From Oscarella lobularis (lineage: Eukaryota > Porifera > Homoscleromorpha > Homosclerophorida > Oscarellidae), in assembly GCF_947507565.1 (NCBI RefSeq), contig NC_089190.1, positions 496,001 to 560,000 on the forward strand: a DNA stretch of 64,000 nt, written 5' to 3'. The position numbers were made by a program, and so were the translations under genes. This document shows, piece by piece, positions 33,346-44,781 of this stretch (position 1 is the stretch's first letter; each line of letters opens with the position of its first letter). The notes under the pieces were generated by a model. That model was not told the origin of the DNA. It saw nothing but the letters and a program-made list of their open reading frames with translations, and did not search any database.

Positions 33346-34815
33346 GTCATAGCGCCTATGGAAATTCTGGACATCAACGAGTGTTCCACGGACGGAACAA
33401 TTTCTATACTGGAGACGACGGCACGAGAACTAGCACCGGTGAAAAATGTCTACAAGTCAAGCTTGGTACGCACATTCTTCTGAAACTGTAATTGGCATGC
33501 TTTGTCTCGTGATTAATAGGCGATTGTCGGCGACCAGCTGACTTGCAAAAATATTCGCGGAGCCCAGTTACTTAGACGTCCTGAGCCTAACGAGCGTAAT
33601 CAGCTAAAGTGGGCCAGAGAGTACCCAGGTAAACGCTACTCACTTTGCAATCACGAAAGATATATTCTTACCTAGGTGATTTTCATTTCACTTGGGAATG
33701 TCTAGGACTATGTACAGATTGTCTGTGGGGCGATGAAGATGAAAAAGGCACTCTCAGCAATCTGAGAGAAGTTCTAAAAAGAACGTCTGTGGACAGAAAA
33801 GCCAAAAATTTTCTGGCGGCTGACGAATTTTTTATACAGGTCAATAACAATTTTGGGCAAAGTCACCAAACTCATTTTTTGTTAGGCTTTTGAAGCTCAT
33901 TTGAAAGCGGCAGTTTTACTTTTCTTTGGCGTGTCTAATTCAGAAGACGTTTCTGTGGCAGCAGACGTAGCTGATCAATGTCAATGGCTGAGAGATGTGG
34001 CAAAAACAATCGTCCTCCGTACGTTTGTAGCTCCAGAACCAACGCACCCATCCGACGAGGAAGACGACGTCTACGCCTACCATCGACTGTTACTGCATAT
34101 GGGATTTCTCTACGCAAATCTGCGTCACTCAATCAGATTCAACAAGAGCGAAGACATCATTCGTATGTGGCGATATTGGCTGATACCTCTACTTGGAGGT
34201 GGAAGGTCAAATTATTCAAACGAGGCGGCAAACCTACTTGCAAATCTTGCTGCTGATTGGCCAGAAGATCTAGTTCAAGTGTTTACTTATAATAGAACGG
34301 TTAACATGACTGGGAAAGTGGGACACAACAAGCCCATTGACCAACTTGTGGAACATTATAATCTGTAAGCGTTCGAACTATTCAACCGCTACTCTCTCTC
34401 TATATATATATCTTTCCACAGTATCATCAAAAACGCGACGAGACATTCTGGGCCCAACCTTACCAAGCATCATCTTTGGCTGGTGTCTAAAGCAGCATTC
34501 TTGCTAATGGATGTATGCTCTACTATGGACTCCTTCCTTGGAACAGCCAGAAAGAACGCCCATACTACACGCGGCTTAGGCGAAGACATCGATCTTATGG
34601 TGAAGGTATTGGTAGAAAAGGAAGTAGCTGTTTTCCAGCCCCAAAGAAAATTTGAGCGTTTTAAGTTCGAAAATGTACGCAGAAGAGGATTGACGAAAAT
34701 AGAATCTGGCTGGCTGAGAAATTACCTCGACAGACAAACGCACCACCGATTGGTTGACAGTACGTCCGAGACTGGGGAACACGTCGTTGAAGACGAGAAC
34801 GACTTCATTTTCTGA
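33346..34815 (+). CDS. DUF6589-domain transposon-type protein
   Basis: Spliced exons read in order KVVIAPMEILDINECSTDGT (about 33342-33474, GTACGC donor), VGDQLTCKNIRGAQLLRRPE, DFHFTWECLGLCTDCLWGDE with LSNLREVLKRTSVDRKAKNF, FLYANLRHSIRFNKSEDIIR, WRYWLIPLLGGGRSNYSNEA and VNMTGKVGHNKPIDQLVEHY. The last exon, from about 34424, ends at a TGA at 34813-34815. This is the DUF6589 layout, a domain of RNase H-like, transposon-derived proteins frequent in cnidarians and fungi; its action is not established. No own start codon is visible: the first exon is open into the Helitron Rep frame (VVPYNP). It is either a 5'-truncated copy or a fusion. The visible exons are otherwise uninterrupted. Confidence 0.7.
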
Positions 34816-34904
34816 ACTGCAACTTTGAGTTCTGTTATTAGATATTAGTAATGTTATTTAGTGAATAATGAGCACTCGCACTTTGCGCCCAGTCCTTTAT
34901 AATG

Positions 34905-36110
34905 GAAAAAATTACCTTTGCGTGGCTCTCTCTCGATGCCCAAAGAGACAAGATCTGCGTCATCTCGGATAGACTGAGAGACAGCAACAATAGCATTCAA
35001 GGCTGAGTCGAAAACAATGACTTCGACGCCTTGAAATACGAACCCTTCAGACTCCGCAGCAGATCTTCGCCACCTAAATAAGCGTTGCCGAAGGTCGTCT
35101 GCACTCTTTTCATCCTGAAAAGGCAGATAATTGTGTATGAAAGAGAACGCGCAAAGTGCACCGTACTATCTCCGTTGATTTCAATTTCCGTTTTGGAAAA
35201 GGGCCAGTTCCTCGTCCTCGTTGTCCTTTCCGGTACGTGAAAAAGCCGTTCGGATCGACGAAGTCCTTTTCGGGGTTATAATCACATCGAGTGCAGCAGG
35301 GGATAATCCATCTGTTCGCTTTCTTCAAACGAAGATTCCAAGTGCTCGCACAATTTCTTCCGAATGCAATCCTTTGATTGAAGTACACAGCAGGTTCGAC
35401 TGTTTTCGAACGAGTCGCGAAATTTCGACAAATTAGGATTGCGGTAGATTGTACGCCATCTCGGCCCGCTCTTCCAAACATCTGCAGCTTGCAGATTGTG
35501 GCTCGTTTGTACATTACGTCTAACTAATACCTGATATAGTTGACATAAGCTGCTTGGTACGCCGTAATGAATAACCAGGCGAACATCTTTAAAGTCAATA
35601 CCCTGATTAAGCTAATAAGGAATTACTGGGAAATCATGGATTGAATACTGCAATTTTACCATTCCGAAGCCAATTGTCGCCACCACAACGGATACGTCTC
35701 CATTTCGAAAGTCCCTCTCGGTTTGCTCTTTGGTGCTGAGGGTAAGGGAGGAATGATGCACCGCGACCTTTCCGTGATGACGAAGAAGCTCCCACAGAGT
35801 CGTAGCCATCGTCTTCGTTTGGACAAAAATGATAGTCTTGGCGAGTCTCCGTTTTCATTTGCTCAATAATAGGACTCATTGTGTTCTTGACGAAGAAACA
35901 TCATTTAACTCTATTGATATCATTTGCTGTACCCTAACCCACATAGTGATCTTTTTTGCCCTTTAGAACTCCAAGAAAGATGTTCTTCCTATTTATTGGG
36001 CCAGTGACAAACACTGGATCACGTAGGCCACACCGTTCTTCTATTATCTGCGCAATTTTGGATGTTGCTGTTCCTGTCAGAACCATCATGGAGCATGAAA
36101 CTGTAACTTG
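34905..36110 (-). pseudogene. RecQ-type DNA helicase, broken C-terminal half
   Basis: Minus-strand segments from 36100 read MMVLTGTATSKIAQIIEERC and GPINRKNIFLGVLKGKKD (motif III region). MSPIIEQMKTETRQ, TIIFVQTKTMATTLWELLRH, VHHSSLTLSTKEQTERDFRN and VVVATIGFGM (motifs IV and V, about 35879-35640) follow, then DFKDVRLVIHYGVPSS and GRAGRDG (motif VI, about 35480). A Cys-rich stretch (IIPCCTRCDYNPEKDF) follows. RecQ helicases unwind DNA 3' to 5' using ATP. Stops and frame changes occur near 35605 and 35540, and the ATP-binding N-terminal half is absent here. A small N-terminal piece of the same type lies inverted at 38125. The gene faces the DUF6589 gene tail to tail. Confidence 0.65.
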
Positions 36111-36693
36111 TAAATTGTAACTTGCACTTTGCGTGACCCTTGTGGGCCACCGTATTTAGCTGATAAATTGCGCAGTGTTAATAATGCGGATGGCTGTGGT
36201 TCTTCTTGAAAAAACAAGAAAAGTCTTAATCTGTTAGAAGTATTTAAACACCATTTTACGCTTACGCTGTATAAAAATTAATTTTCAAGCTAATGAGTGT
36301 TTGTTTTTAGGTTGTTTTGCAGATAGTAGCGCCACTAGTGGTCGCGCGCGCGCATCAAATTTTCGTGCAGCCTTGCATCATGGAAGATATTCATACAAAC
36401 GTAGTTTGAAGTGTTTTTCTTAAAGAAGATCACTTTTCTTGATGTAAATTCTGTGCAACGCAAAAGCCTTTTCCGCCAGACGAAATAAAGGTTTCCTGGC
36501 ACAACAAAAATGAGTTTCGTCAGCGAAACGACCCGTTTTGTCAACTTCTTAATTTCAGCAGATTTATGATCTGCCGCTCCAAATGTAATGCTGTCATATC
36601 TTCGACTTCTACGCAACTGTACTAGCTTGCAAATACCGTACATCTCTTTCAACATTGAGTAACGAGCAGCAACACAGACAGCTTAAATAATTA

Positions 36694-36850
36694 CAGTAAA
36701 ACCTTGTTAACGACCACTCGTCTTTAGCGACCACCTCTCTATAACGATCACTTTCTTTGGGACAAATTGGTCGTACTTTAATTTACCGTGCATATAGCGA
36801 CCGTCTGCCTTATGCGACCAGCGACCACTTTCCTCTGCACGTTCTTGCGC
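36694..36850 (+). repeat. Tigger/pogo-like terminal repeat with subterminal sites
   Basis: After a TA (36692-36693) the sequence begins CAGTAAAACCTTGTTAACGA and then repeats the motif AGCGACCAC or GCGACC about six times up to 36870. This is the style of pogo/Tigger ends in which subterminal copies bind the transposase. Compare CAGTAGAACCTCT and the repeated TGTCCGCTAT at the ends of the intact Tigger at 52638. No matching right end was found. Confidence 0.6.
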
Positions 36851-36929
36851 AATTTGCACTGTTTTCAGCGACCACATTAAGCGCAATCGAGTATCCTGAG
36901 CATTAAATCTGACTACAAAGTGCCTAGTG

Positions 36930-37208
36930 ATGCCTAAAATGCCTCCCACGGACTTTTATTTTACGTGCCAGGTTCGTTGCGTTCGTCTAAATGAACAATG
37001 AGATGGCGATGAAGACGGCTTGCCGGTGCAGCTTATCAGGGACCAAAGGAATTGGCACGATCAGAACGCAAGAGCGGTACTGTACACCGGATATCGCTTA
37101 GGACATCTTCAGCGAGAGGTTGCCTCAGTCATAGCACAATGGTTAGATCGTTCTCAAATTATTATGACTGGAGATCGAGTACCAATGAAGAAACGTTCTA
37201 GACAATAA
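36930..37208 (+). pseudogene. Short HIRAN-domain protein, copy A
   Basis: A 93-codon frame from the ATG at 36930 to the TAA at 37206-37208, open except for one TGA about 23 codons in. Motifs are DFYFTCQVRCVRLNEQ, PVQLIRDQRNWHDQNARAVL and YRLGHLQREVASVIAQWLD. The V/P-L-x-R-E...N..D.NA..V...G..LG-x-x-REVA pattern is that of the HIRAN domain, which in HLTF and bacterial relatives binds DNA ends. It lies about 80 bp after a Tigger-like terminal region. Copy B at 44782 and the longer HIRAN gene inside the Tigger at 54448 are relatives. Confidence 0.6.
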
Positions 37209-37479
37209 AAATTTGAACTTTCCTTGAGATTCCATGGCGTTTATTCCTGAGACCGCGCGTTCACGCAGTCGCCCATACAACCGCCTGGAAGGAAAACACT
37301 CCCAACAAACAAAATGACTTGCAGCGTACAGGAAGATGGCGAAAGAATTCGGAACAGCGTGAAATGATACATAAATTTTATGTATTATTATTAAATGCAT
37401 CCCCTTCATGATGTTACTCCCCAGGAAGTTCTTCATGCGAGTTTGTTTCAGATGCTATAGTACATGAAGCAACCAAGCA

Positions 37480-37569
37480 TTAAAAGAATACCGTTAAATA
37501 TGAAACAAATGTGTCATACACATTTTTAAATACGCGACCTGCAGACTCGCTAGGGGATTTAAGTTTAAA
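37480..37569 (+). repeat. Dispersed ~90 bp repeat, copy 1 (inverted relative to 44579-44661)
   Basis: This stretch reads TTAAAAGAATACCG, ATATGAAACAAATGTGTC, TTTTTAAATAC, CTCGCTAGGGGATT and AAGTTTAAA. The reverse complement of 44579-44661 has the same words in the same order with few changes. It lies downstream of HIRAN copy A, while its inverted partner lies upstream of HIRAN copy B. Both could therefore be terminal repeats of one element type. Confidence 0.8.
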
Positions 37570-38120
37570 CATGCTGGGAAGCACTGTACTTACGCCGTAG
37601 CCTCGGTCCCAGGCAATTCTCCTCTGATCCCGGATGCCCGGGGTAAGTTGGCCAAATACCTCGACGACGCAACGCGACTCGGATATCTCTTCGAGCCGCT
37701 CGTTTCGAGGTGTTCGGCCGATGAAGTCCCATCGCAAAACGTCTTTTTTCCCAATTTTCGCTTCGCCCTTCTTTTGATTTTCTTGACAACAAAAATGCAT
37801 TCATGGCTTTTTAGCGTAAATGTTTGTCTGCCTGTCTTCAACGTTAGAATTCTCTTATTAATTCACGTAAAGATAAGTTTGTTCTCCCATTTATTTCTGT
37901 TTCCCGCGTGCCCTTTTCAGCTGGAGCTCCCAATAAAAAAGCGGGGAGGAGAAGGGCCTGGTACCATCGGTCTGGATCATTGACTAGCTATCCATGTGAA
38001 CATGAGTTGACAATGCACCTTGAATTTTCACTACCGACCTCTGGTACCACTTTCTCGAACGCATCATTTTTAGTTGCGCAATGCCAAGGAATATGGACGA
38101 CCTAGACGTACAAACTCCCT
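37570..38120. other. Spacer, no recognisable gene
   Basis: Short overlapping frames only (minus 37565-37841, plus 37648-37983). No domain is recognised. Confidence 0.4.
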
Positions 38121-38124
38121 TGCC

Positions 38125-38225
38125 CTAGAGGCCTACGGCAGATCTAAAGGCGCATTTTGGATTTGACAGTTTCCGGACCGGTCAGTTAGAGGCAATCGTC
38201 GCCGTTTTCTTAAATATTGCCAGCA
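38125..38225 (+). pseudogene. RecQ helicase N-terminal fragment
   Basis: LKAHFGFDSFRTGQLEAIVA matches the first conserved block (motif 0) of RecQ helicases (FGFDSFRPGQ type). It stops before the Walker A box. It is on the opposite strand from the larger RecQ remnant at 34905-36110. It could be the displaced, inverted start of that copy or a fragment of another. Confidence 0.55.
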
Positions 38226-38229
38226 GCTT

Positions 38230-40060
38230 TGAAAACTATTACTTTCCTCCATTGTACTTAAGGTACGTTAGTCCCACTATACGTGTTTTGCAGACGCAAG
38301 CTAAAACGGAGTCCATGTGAAGCACGTCGCTTCCGAAAAGAACCGTGAAGTTAACATACTGCTCCGCCACTCTACTGCTGACTGTGTCAAACTAGTCAGT
38401 AGTTGAGTCACATGTGAAGTTATCATCCGCAATTTTTCCTAAAATTTGTTGTGCGGCTGCAATGACGTGGCTTGTGACAACCTGAAAGAGATTCTGTAAA
38501 GGCGCTAATTACTGTTTTTGCGGCCTTTTGTCACGTTTCGACAATGAATGACGTTCTGCAGCTGATAAAAAGTGCCATGATCAGATGCTGATTGTTTTAA
38601 CAATCCCTCCTAGATAATTGATGCAAAGAAATCTGGTTTAATACTAGATGCCCTTGGATGATGATGATAGGTGCCTAGCATTGAGGAACTGAAAGCAAAT
38701 ATGTCGAAGAAGAGTATTGCTGTTGAAATATTAAATGACTTTACTCTCAGCCACTTTTGCTTTTGGCCAATGAAATTCTTTGCGAAAACGTCTTTTTATG
38801 CGCCGCGCGTCGCATCATTTTTCCCAAAGTGTTCACTTTATATCAGTGTAGCAGCTTCATGCAAGTGCAGTACACAGTCTTGACGACAATTTCTGCAAAT
38901 AGTGAGCATTATGTTATATATTCCTTTGAACAAAACCGACAAACTCTACAGCGAAGTCTAAAACTTCTTTCATTGGCATTTAAAGTAACTGTTCGCGGTC
39001 AATATTTCGGCTTGGGTAGACGTCTTGGCGATCTATCCAACTTTCTGAGTTGTTGTTATTACAAAGTAGCGCATCCTTTTTCTGCTGCGGTTTAATTTAT
39101 TTACCCAAGCTAGGTACCTGCATTCTCCATAACTATATTATAATATCCGATCGACAATTATAACATCAAGATCATTTATATTGTCCGCCCAATTCTATTG
39201 ATCATGAAGATGAAAGAGGAAACTTTGTTGCGGACGATTGAAGAGCAGACGAATCCAGCATTTAGCTGACGGTATCAGGTTGGGAGGCAATCGTCCGTCT
39301 GTTTCTGCATTGACCAACAAGGATTATGGTTAGTGTTGGGGGTTATGGTTAGGGTTAGGGAACGAGGTTAGTACAATCGCAGACGTGTGATGGAATGAAT
39401 GACTATCTGATAAAATGCATCTCGCCACAGACGTTCAATCCTTTGGTTGTGGACCGATTGTCCAGTTATAACGCTGCCGCGCCCGGGTCATCAAGATTGG
39501 TGAGAGCAGGGCCGTAGAGAAAGACAGAGCTTTGCCAACTCTGCGCATGCTAGGCTATCACGTGGTTTTATAAACGCAATTTTGGTTCCAGGTTCATACC
39601 GCGCGAAGGGTACTGCATATGTCCATATCAGTGAGTACCAACGAGATCTAAGAAATCAAACTATTAGCGTTAGAAAGGTGGTGCATGTCATGGAGGCGTA
39701 GAGAGCAAAGTTTAGTGCATTTTTCGCGTAGCCAGATGACGCACTCTTAGTAATGGACCTGTGAGACTGTGGAAACGCTCTTTTCTTGCCCTAAATTAAA
39801 CTAATACGATGCTTTAAAACTTTCAGTCTGAGAAAGAGAGCCTTTTCGGGTTTAGAGTCTACGCGAACAGCACTTTCAAAGGGTCGCGATTTATTCGCCT
39901 GCCTCTGATCTGCGTTTCGCTAAAACTGTACCTAGCTAAAACCCTGTTTGTGCACTTCTGCAGCACTCTGATGCAAAAAAATTATGAGTTCGAGGCTTTT
40001 CTCATGTGGTCTTGTCTAACGGAGACCCTTCAGCTGGACCTATGATGGCGTTCATAGAGT
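38230..40060. other. Spacer, no recognisable gene
   Basis: AT-rich sequence. A short telomere-like stretch (GGTTAGGGTTAGGG, about 39347-39360) and the frame at 38757-39095 are the only features noticed. Neither supports a gene. Confidence 0.45.
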
Positions 40061-40067
40061 CACGTGA

Positions 40068-40700
40068 TTAATTAAGTTGGCACAGCTCTCTCTCTCTCTC
40101 TCTCTCTGGCTCTGGGTGAGAAAACATGAAGAGCGATACTTGAGCATTTTTACCGCCTATATCGCACCTTACCCGCGAAGGTACGCCATTTCTTTTGCAA
40201 GCTCGCTCAAACTGGTCATACACGGTTGAAACTCTGTTGTTGTTGGAACAATAAAGATACACTATGAGACGGCTGCATCCATCAACACTGCCGTTGATGA
40301 CAAAGCGCCCCATCTTAATGACAGTGTTAGTGACTTTACAAAAGCGCTTTAAAAACGCAATATGTATACCTTTTCAGTTTGTGATTGCCGTGTATGTGCC
40401 AAAGACTATTAGGCCCGGGGACGGAATATTGTCTCCTTTCAACAGCCATCATGAATCAACTCGAAAACAGCATTTGCGCATGCGATAAACAGGAAATTTA
40501 ATTTCTTGTTTGAGGACAGCATAAATCATGCGATAACCGCTTGTGGGGTCACTTTGCTTCAGCGCTTGTATGCGACGAAGGATTTCGTCTTCTTCAATTT
40601 GTGTGTCGTGTGTAAGACCATTCGATGCTGATTTCGTACTGACGCAGTCTACGCTTGATAGCAAACGCGATACCGTATTTCCTCGATTACGAGCTGCCAG
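40068..40700 (-). pseudogene. Integrase-core protein, truncated copy
   Basis: Minus-strand frame 40664-40449 holds QIEEDEILRRIQALKQSDPT and SGYRMIYAVLKQEIK, the helical N-terminal part. After a gap, 40313-40068 reads NGSVDGCSRLIVYLYCSNNN, STVYDQFERACKRNGVPSRV and RCDIGGKNAQVSLFMFSHPE. This is the retroviral-type integrase core seen in the copy at 41000-42358, with DGxSRL and SRVRxD. It breaks off in a (CT)n microsatellite (40087-40108) before the catalytic Glu region. The middle part, including the first Asp, is missing, so it is inactive. Confidence 0.65.
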
Positions 40701-40999
40701 TCTCGTGACTTTGCGACTTGCGCGCGTTCACGCCGAGTTGCGCTTGGCCGCCTGTTTCATTCTACTAGAAACGATTCCAGAAGTGCATCCACAGCGCAAA
40801 CACGTGTTGGTCAACTATAACGTCCTTAACTAAAAGTTCAGTTTTCTCTCCACAAATCGGCATCTTTTCATCAGCAAACTTGTCTTGCGAAAAAATTTCT
40901 TATCCTTTCTTGCCAATGATTGGTACACTTCTTTTTCCACTACGTCTGACAATTGAGTTTTTGATTTCTCCAGGAGAAAACAGTCTCAAACGAGGCCTA

Positions 41000-42358
41000 A
41001 TTTTTTCCACCCAGCAAGCAGGAAGTTTTATATTTTTGCTGAGCGCAGGGCACGTTTTGAAAGATATCAAGAGTCAGTCGAAGGACAACGGCGAATTGGA
41101 ATTCTGCCAGGTGGATCGCATCGTACCCGGACGCCCGGACGTCCTCGCCTTGCAATAACAGAGGAGCAGCTGGAATATTTGCGTGATATTGGATTACGTA
41201 AAGTGGACGGACATCGCTCGAATAATGTGCGTGTCGGTGCGTACTATTTACAACAGAAGGCTGGAATTTGGCGGGCCATTAGCTGATGACGTCTATTCTC
41301 GCCTAAGTGACGACGATCTTGACAGGACTGTAGCGAGATTGTTGGCGTGTCCGACAGAATCGGCGAAAAGCTCGTTATGGAAAGTTTGCGTAGCAGAGGC
41401 ATAACAGTTCAATATAGAAGACTGCGCCGGAGCCTTGAAAGAGTGGACCCTATTTTTAAGAGCTGCGAGGAGACAAAGACTGATTCATCGAAGGCAGTAC
41501 AACGTGAGGGGAAGCAATAGCCTTTGGTATGTTTGTCACATGACTTGTACAGTATATCACATTTTTTCCTGTGTTATTACGCACGTAGATGGCAACCACA
41601 AGTTAATTGATCCTTGGCGGATTGTCACACATGGAGGCGTTGACGGCTATTCAAGGTTAATAGTTTACTTAGAAGCCAGCTCCAACAACAGAGCTACAAC
41701 TGTGTGTCGGCTCTTTGAAGAAGCTGTTGCGATTCACGGTTTGCCGTCCCGTGTGCGTTCGGATCATGGCGTCGAAAACGTTCATGTTACACGATACATG
41801 ATTCGAATGCGCGGGCTGAATCGTGGCAGCATGATAACGTGTAGATCCGTTCACAACCAAAGAATAGAACGACTTTGGCGAGACGTTAACGTAGCTGTTA
41901 TAAACATGTTCAAAGACATCTTTCTCCTAATGGAATCGTGCGGAATCCTCAATCGATACAGTGAAGTGGATTTGTTCTGTCTCCACATAGTGTTTCTTCC
42001 AAGATTGAACTATGCTCTTTCTCAATTTGTACAGCAGTGGAATAATCATTCCCTGCGAACTTGCGGCGGTTCAACCCCTCGCATGCTTTTCTTCACCGGC
42101 TTAACATATGAGGATCCACCTGACAATATTTTCGATGATTACGGTGTTGAAGACGACACAGATGAAGACGGAAGCGAAATGTTACAATTGGACGGACGCG
42201 CGAACGAAGTTGAAGTACCGCCAACGTTGCAAGAAATTGGAAGGGACATAGTAGAAGCGGTTTGCAACGCCGTCGACGCTTTATCAGACGATGGTTATTA
42301 CGGTATACAACACTTTGAAGATACGAGGAGAGCCCTTCTTGAAAGTATTAATAATTGA
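41000..42358 (+). pseudogene. Integrase-core (D,D,E) transposon protein
   Basis: An N-terminal region from about 41020 reads GGSHRTRTPGRPRLAITEEQ and LEYLRDI, then, after a frame change near 41190, WTDIARIMCVSVRTIYNRRL (a helix-turn-helix) and RLSDDDLDRTVARLL. After another change comes [20 protein letters not shown]. The catalytic core is open to the TAA at 42356-42358. It has [13 protein letters not shown] (first Asp), [34 protein letters not shown] (second Asp), [13 protein letters not shown] (Glu) and [20 protein letters not shown]. It belongs to the integrase-core group common in coral and sponge proteins. The core itself is complete; breaks lie in the N-terminal third, unless small introns explain them. 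Confidence 0.7.
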
Positions 42359-42389
42359 ACATAAGGGAATGTCTAAAAGTGCAAAATCC

Positions 42390-42600
42390 TCTGTTGCGAA
42401 TAAAAATAAAATCTTCTTTTACGCATAAAATAAAATCTTCTTTCACGCATAAAAATAAAAGCCTCTTTTACGCATAAAGATAAAAGCCTCTTTTACGCAA
42501 AAAATAAAAGCTTCTTTTACGCATAAAAATAAAAGCCTCTTTTACGCATAAAAATGAAGCTGTTACGAATAAAAATAAAACTGTTACGAACATATAAAAA
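42390..42600. repeat. Minisatellite, ~26 bp unit
   Basis: About eight units of TTTTACGCATAAAAATAAAA plus GCCTC or ATCTTC, decaying at both ends (GTTACGAATAAAAATAAAA). It starts some 30 bp after the integrase stop. Confidence 0.9.
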
Positions 42601-42779
42601 GATACGAATTTTTGCAGGTTTGTCGCTCCATAAGTAGGAGTCCCGTGCTTTTTCTCCTTTAACCAGAGCTAGCATGGGCGTCGCGACAGGTCCGGCAGAC
42701 CCGGCAGCTGCCGGACCAACTTTTTTGCCGAAGCTTGAAATATTTTGTAGTCGGTGAAGTAACGCTCTACGTAAAAGCT

Positions 42780-43190
42780 CGCAATGAAGAAAACTGATGC
42801 ATACCTGGAGGAAGTACCGTAAATTTTACAAAGATGATATTGGTCGGCCAGAACTAGAAACGCAATTGCAACTGCTTGACACGTACCTTTCGGGACACGA
42901 AAACAAAGCCACGCTTTAGGATTGTCTGCAGTATTTGAAAAGCCTACAGGAAGAACATCGACGGTTATTCAAAGAAGTCTGCACCCTAGCTCGTCTAATT
43001 TTAGTAATGCCGGCTACAAATGGAACAAGCGAGGGATGCTTTTCCGAGATTCAATCATCTTATGATTCTTAATCTCAACAAAGACAAACTAGATGCTTTA
43101 GATTTAGACGTAATCTGTAGTGAGTTCGTTGCTGAAAATGAGCAAGGCCTAAGTTTATTTGGACAATTTGAACTAAAATATTTTAATTAA
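42780..43190 (+). pseudogene. hAT transposase C-terminal remnant
   Basis: Plus-strand pieces read KFYKDDIGRPELETQLQLLD (about 42830), EVCTLARLILVMPATN (about 42980), SERCFSEIQ-type sequence and LNKDKLDALDLDVICSEFVA with LSLFGQF at the end. This is the hAT dimerisation region (LVMPATNATSERSFS... DFV...FG.F). It has several stops and a deletion between the second and third pieces. The sequence after it (43200-43262) resembles the reverse complement of 63528-63577, near the other hAT remnant. These are probably the ends of the same hAT family. Confidence 0.65.
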
Positions 43191-44575
43191 GTGAGGCGTA
43201 GCCAACGAGAATAAGGGGCGTGGTCGCAAAATTTTTTCGCGCGAACGTTTTTGCCCGACCAATATCGAAAAGCTTCCGACGCCCATGGCTAGGAATCCTT
43301 TCCTTGTTTCTGATATAAGCTTATATGCAAAGAGTCCTTTTTTCTCTTTTAGCACAGCTCTAACTCCTGTGCTTTTTTCTCCCATAACCACAGCTAGAAA
43401 TCCTGTGCTTGTTTCTTCTATAACAAACAGAATTTGTTGAGCAAGATATTTCGTTCAAGTTTGGCGTCGGAACGAATTCTTTTAGGTATATCGCCGATTC
43501 CGGGAGTTTCGGAAAGAATTCTTTCGCTCGAATCGTTCCTTGACCACCCATATTGGATTTCTCTTTAACTTTGCTCAGGAATAACGCTGAAGAGGATCAA
43601 CGTAGCATCTAATGATCACAACTTCGCCAAGGTATTTTTATACTAACAATTTTCTAGTACAGTACCTTAAATTTTCTACACGTAAAGGGCAGCTAAAAAA
43701 TTTTGATATGTTATTTGTACTGTAATTTTTATTGTATATGCACTGTTTTCATTTCAATTTTAACTTTTGTTTGTCTGGTAAGAGCGATATTTTGTGCGGC
43801 ACGTGACGCTGTGCGACGCAGATAGAGGTGAAGGGACTGTCTCTCCTCATACATCCAGTGCGTTAATCCGGGGTCTCGGAAAGATCGTTCTACTTCGCTC
43901 TGTCCGCAAGAAGTCCCCTCAGCCACGGTGTCACAGGTAGTAACGAGGACGATTCGAGGGATGAAACGGATTCTACCTATTCGATTTCCTCGGGAAACGC
44001 CGAGACCGACACGCTCTCCTCCCCGGACGACGAACCTGTTGGTGCTATAGGACCGTATACAGTTTTGAGCCTGAGTACGACAGCAACGAATTGGAACAAT
44101 CATCGACTAACTTTTTTGGATTGGTAAGAAAGAAATGGACATTTTTGCTGTGCGCTAGGTGTACGTAGAATAAAGAACTAACCGCCTGAAACTAAAACTC
44201 TAAAACCTATTCGCCCGAAACAAGGTCGTTACGTATCACTACTATACTAACTGCATGTTATCTAGTATCGAGTGACTCTGCCTTTTGCCTTAGAACAGCT
44301 TTAAGCTGTGCTCAGTCATCGTTCAACTTTACCTGTTCTTAGCTACAACTCGAAGGGGAGACTCGATCCGAAAACGTCGCTACGGGAGAGAAACAGAGGC
44401 GTCTGTTTTATTCCGGGATATCACGTGCAACCAGTGACGTAGGCTGTAGCGCGACCGACGATGGAATTTGGCCTCTGTCGCGCGATAAGAAAGCCGCACG
44501 CCAACGAGAACAGCGCGAAAAGCTTTCGAAAGGTCTCCATTATCATACCAAACCCACTTGCAAAAACGTTGGAGT
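43190..44575. other. Spacer, no recognisable gene
   Basis: It includes the likely hAT end at 43200-43262 and a pair of similar short segments around 43290-43420 (ATCCT...TTGTTTCTGATATA and AAATCCTGTGCTTGTTTCTT). No coding frame has recognisable content. Confidence 0.4.
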
Positions 44576-44578
44576 ACC

Positions 44579-44661
44579 CCTTTAAACTTACAATCCCCTA
44601 GCGAGCCTGTATTTAAAAATCTGTACGACACATTTGTTTCATATTTAGCGGTATTCTTTTA
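44579..44661 (-). repeat. Dispersed ~90 bp repeat, copy 2
   Basis: Reverse-complement partner of 37480-37569, lacking a short inner stretch present there. It lies 120 bp before HIRAN copy B. Confidence 0.8.
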
Positions 44662-44781
44662 AGCTACACAAAATCAAATGTGATCGGATATAGAGACAAT
44701 ACTTTGTTTACCTGACGCCAAATACCCACTGTGAAATACGAGTGTCCGGGGCAATAAATCTGACTACAAAGTGCCTACGAA

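Noticed and set aside
39340..39365. Telomeric TTAGGG repeat
   Set aside because: Only about two units (GGTTAGGGTTAGGG) are present; this is too short to call an interstitial telomere.
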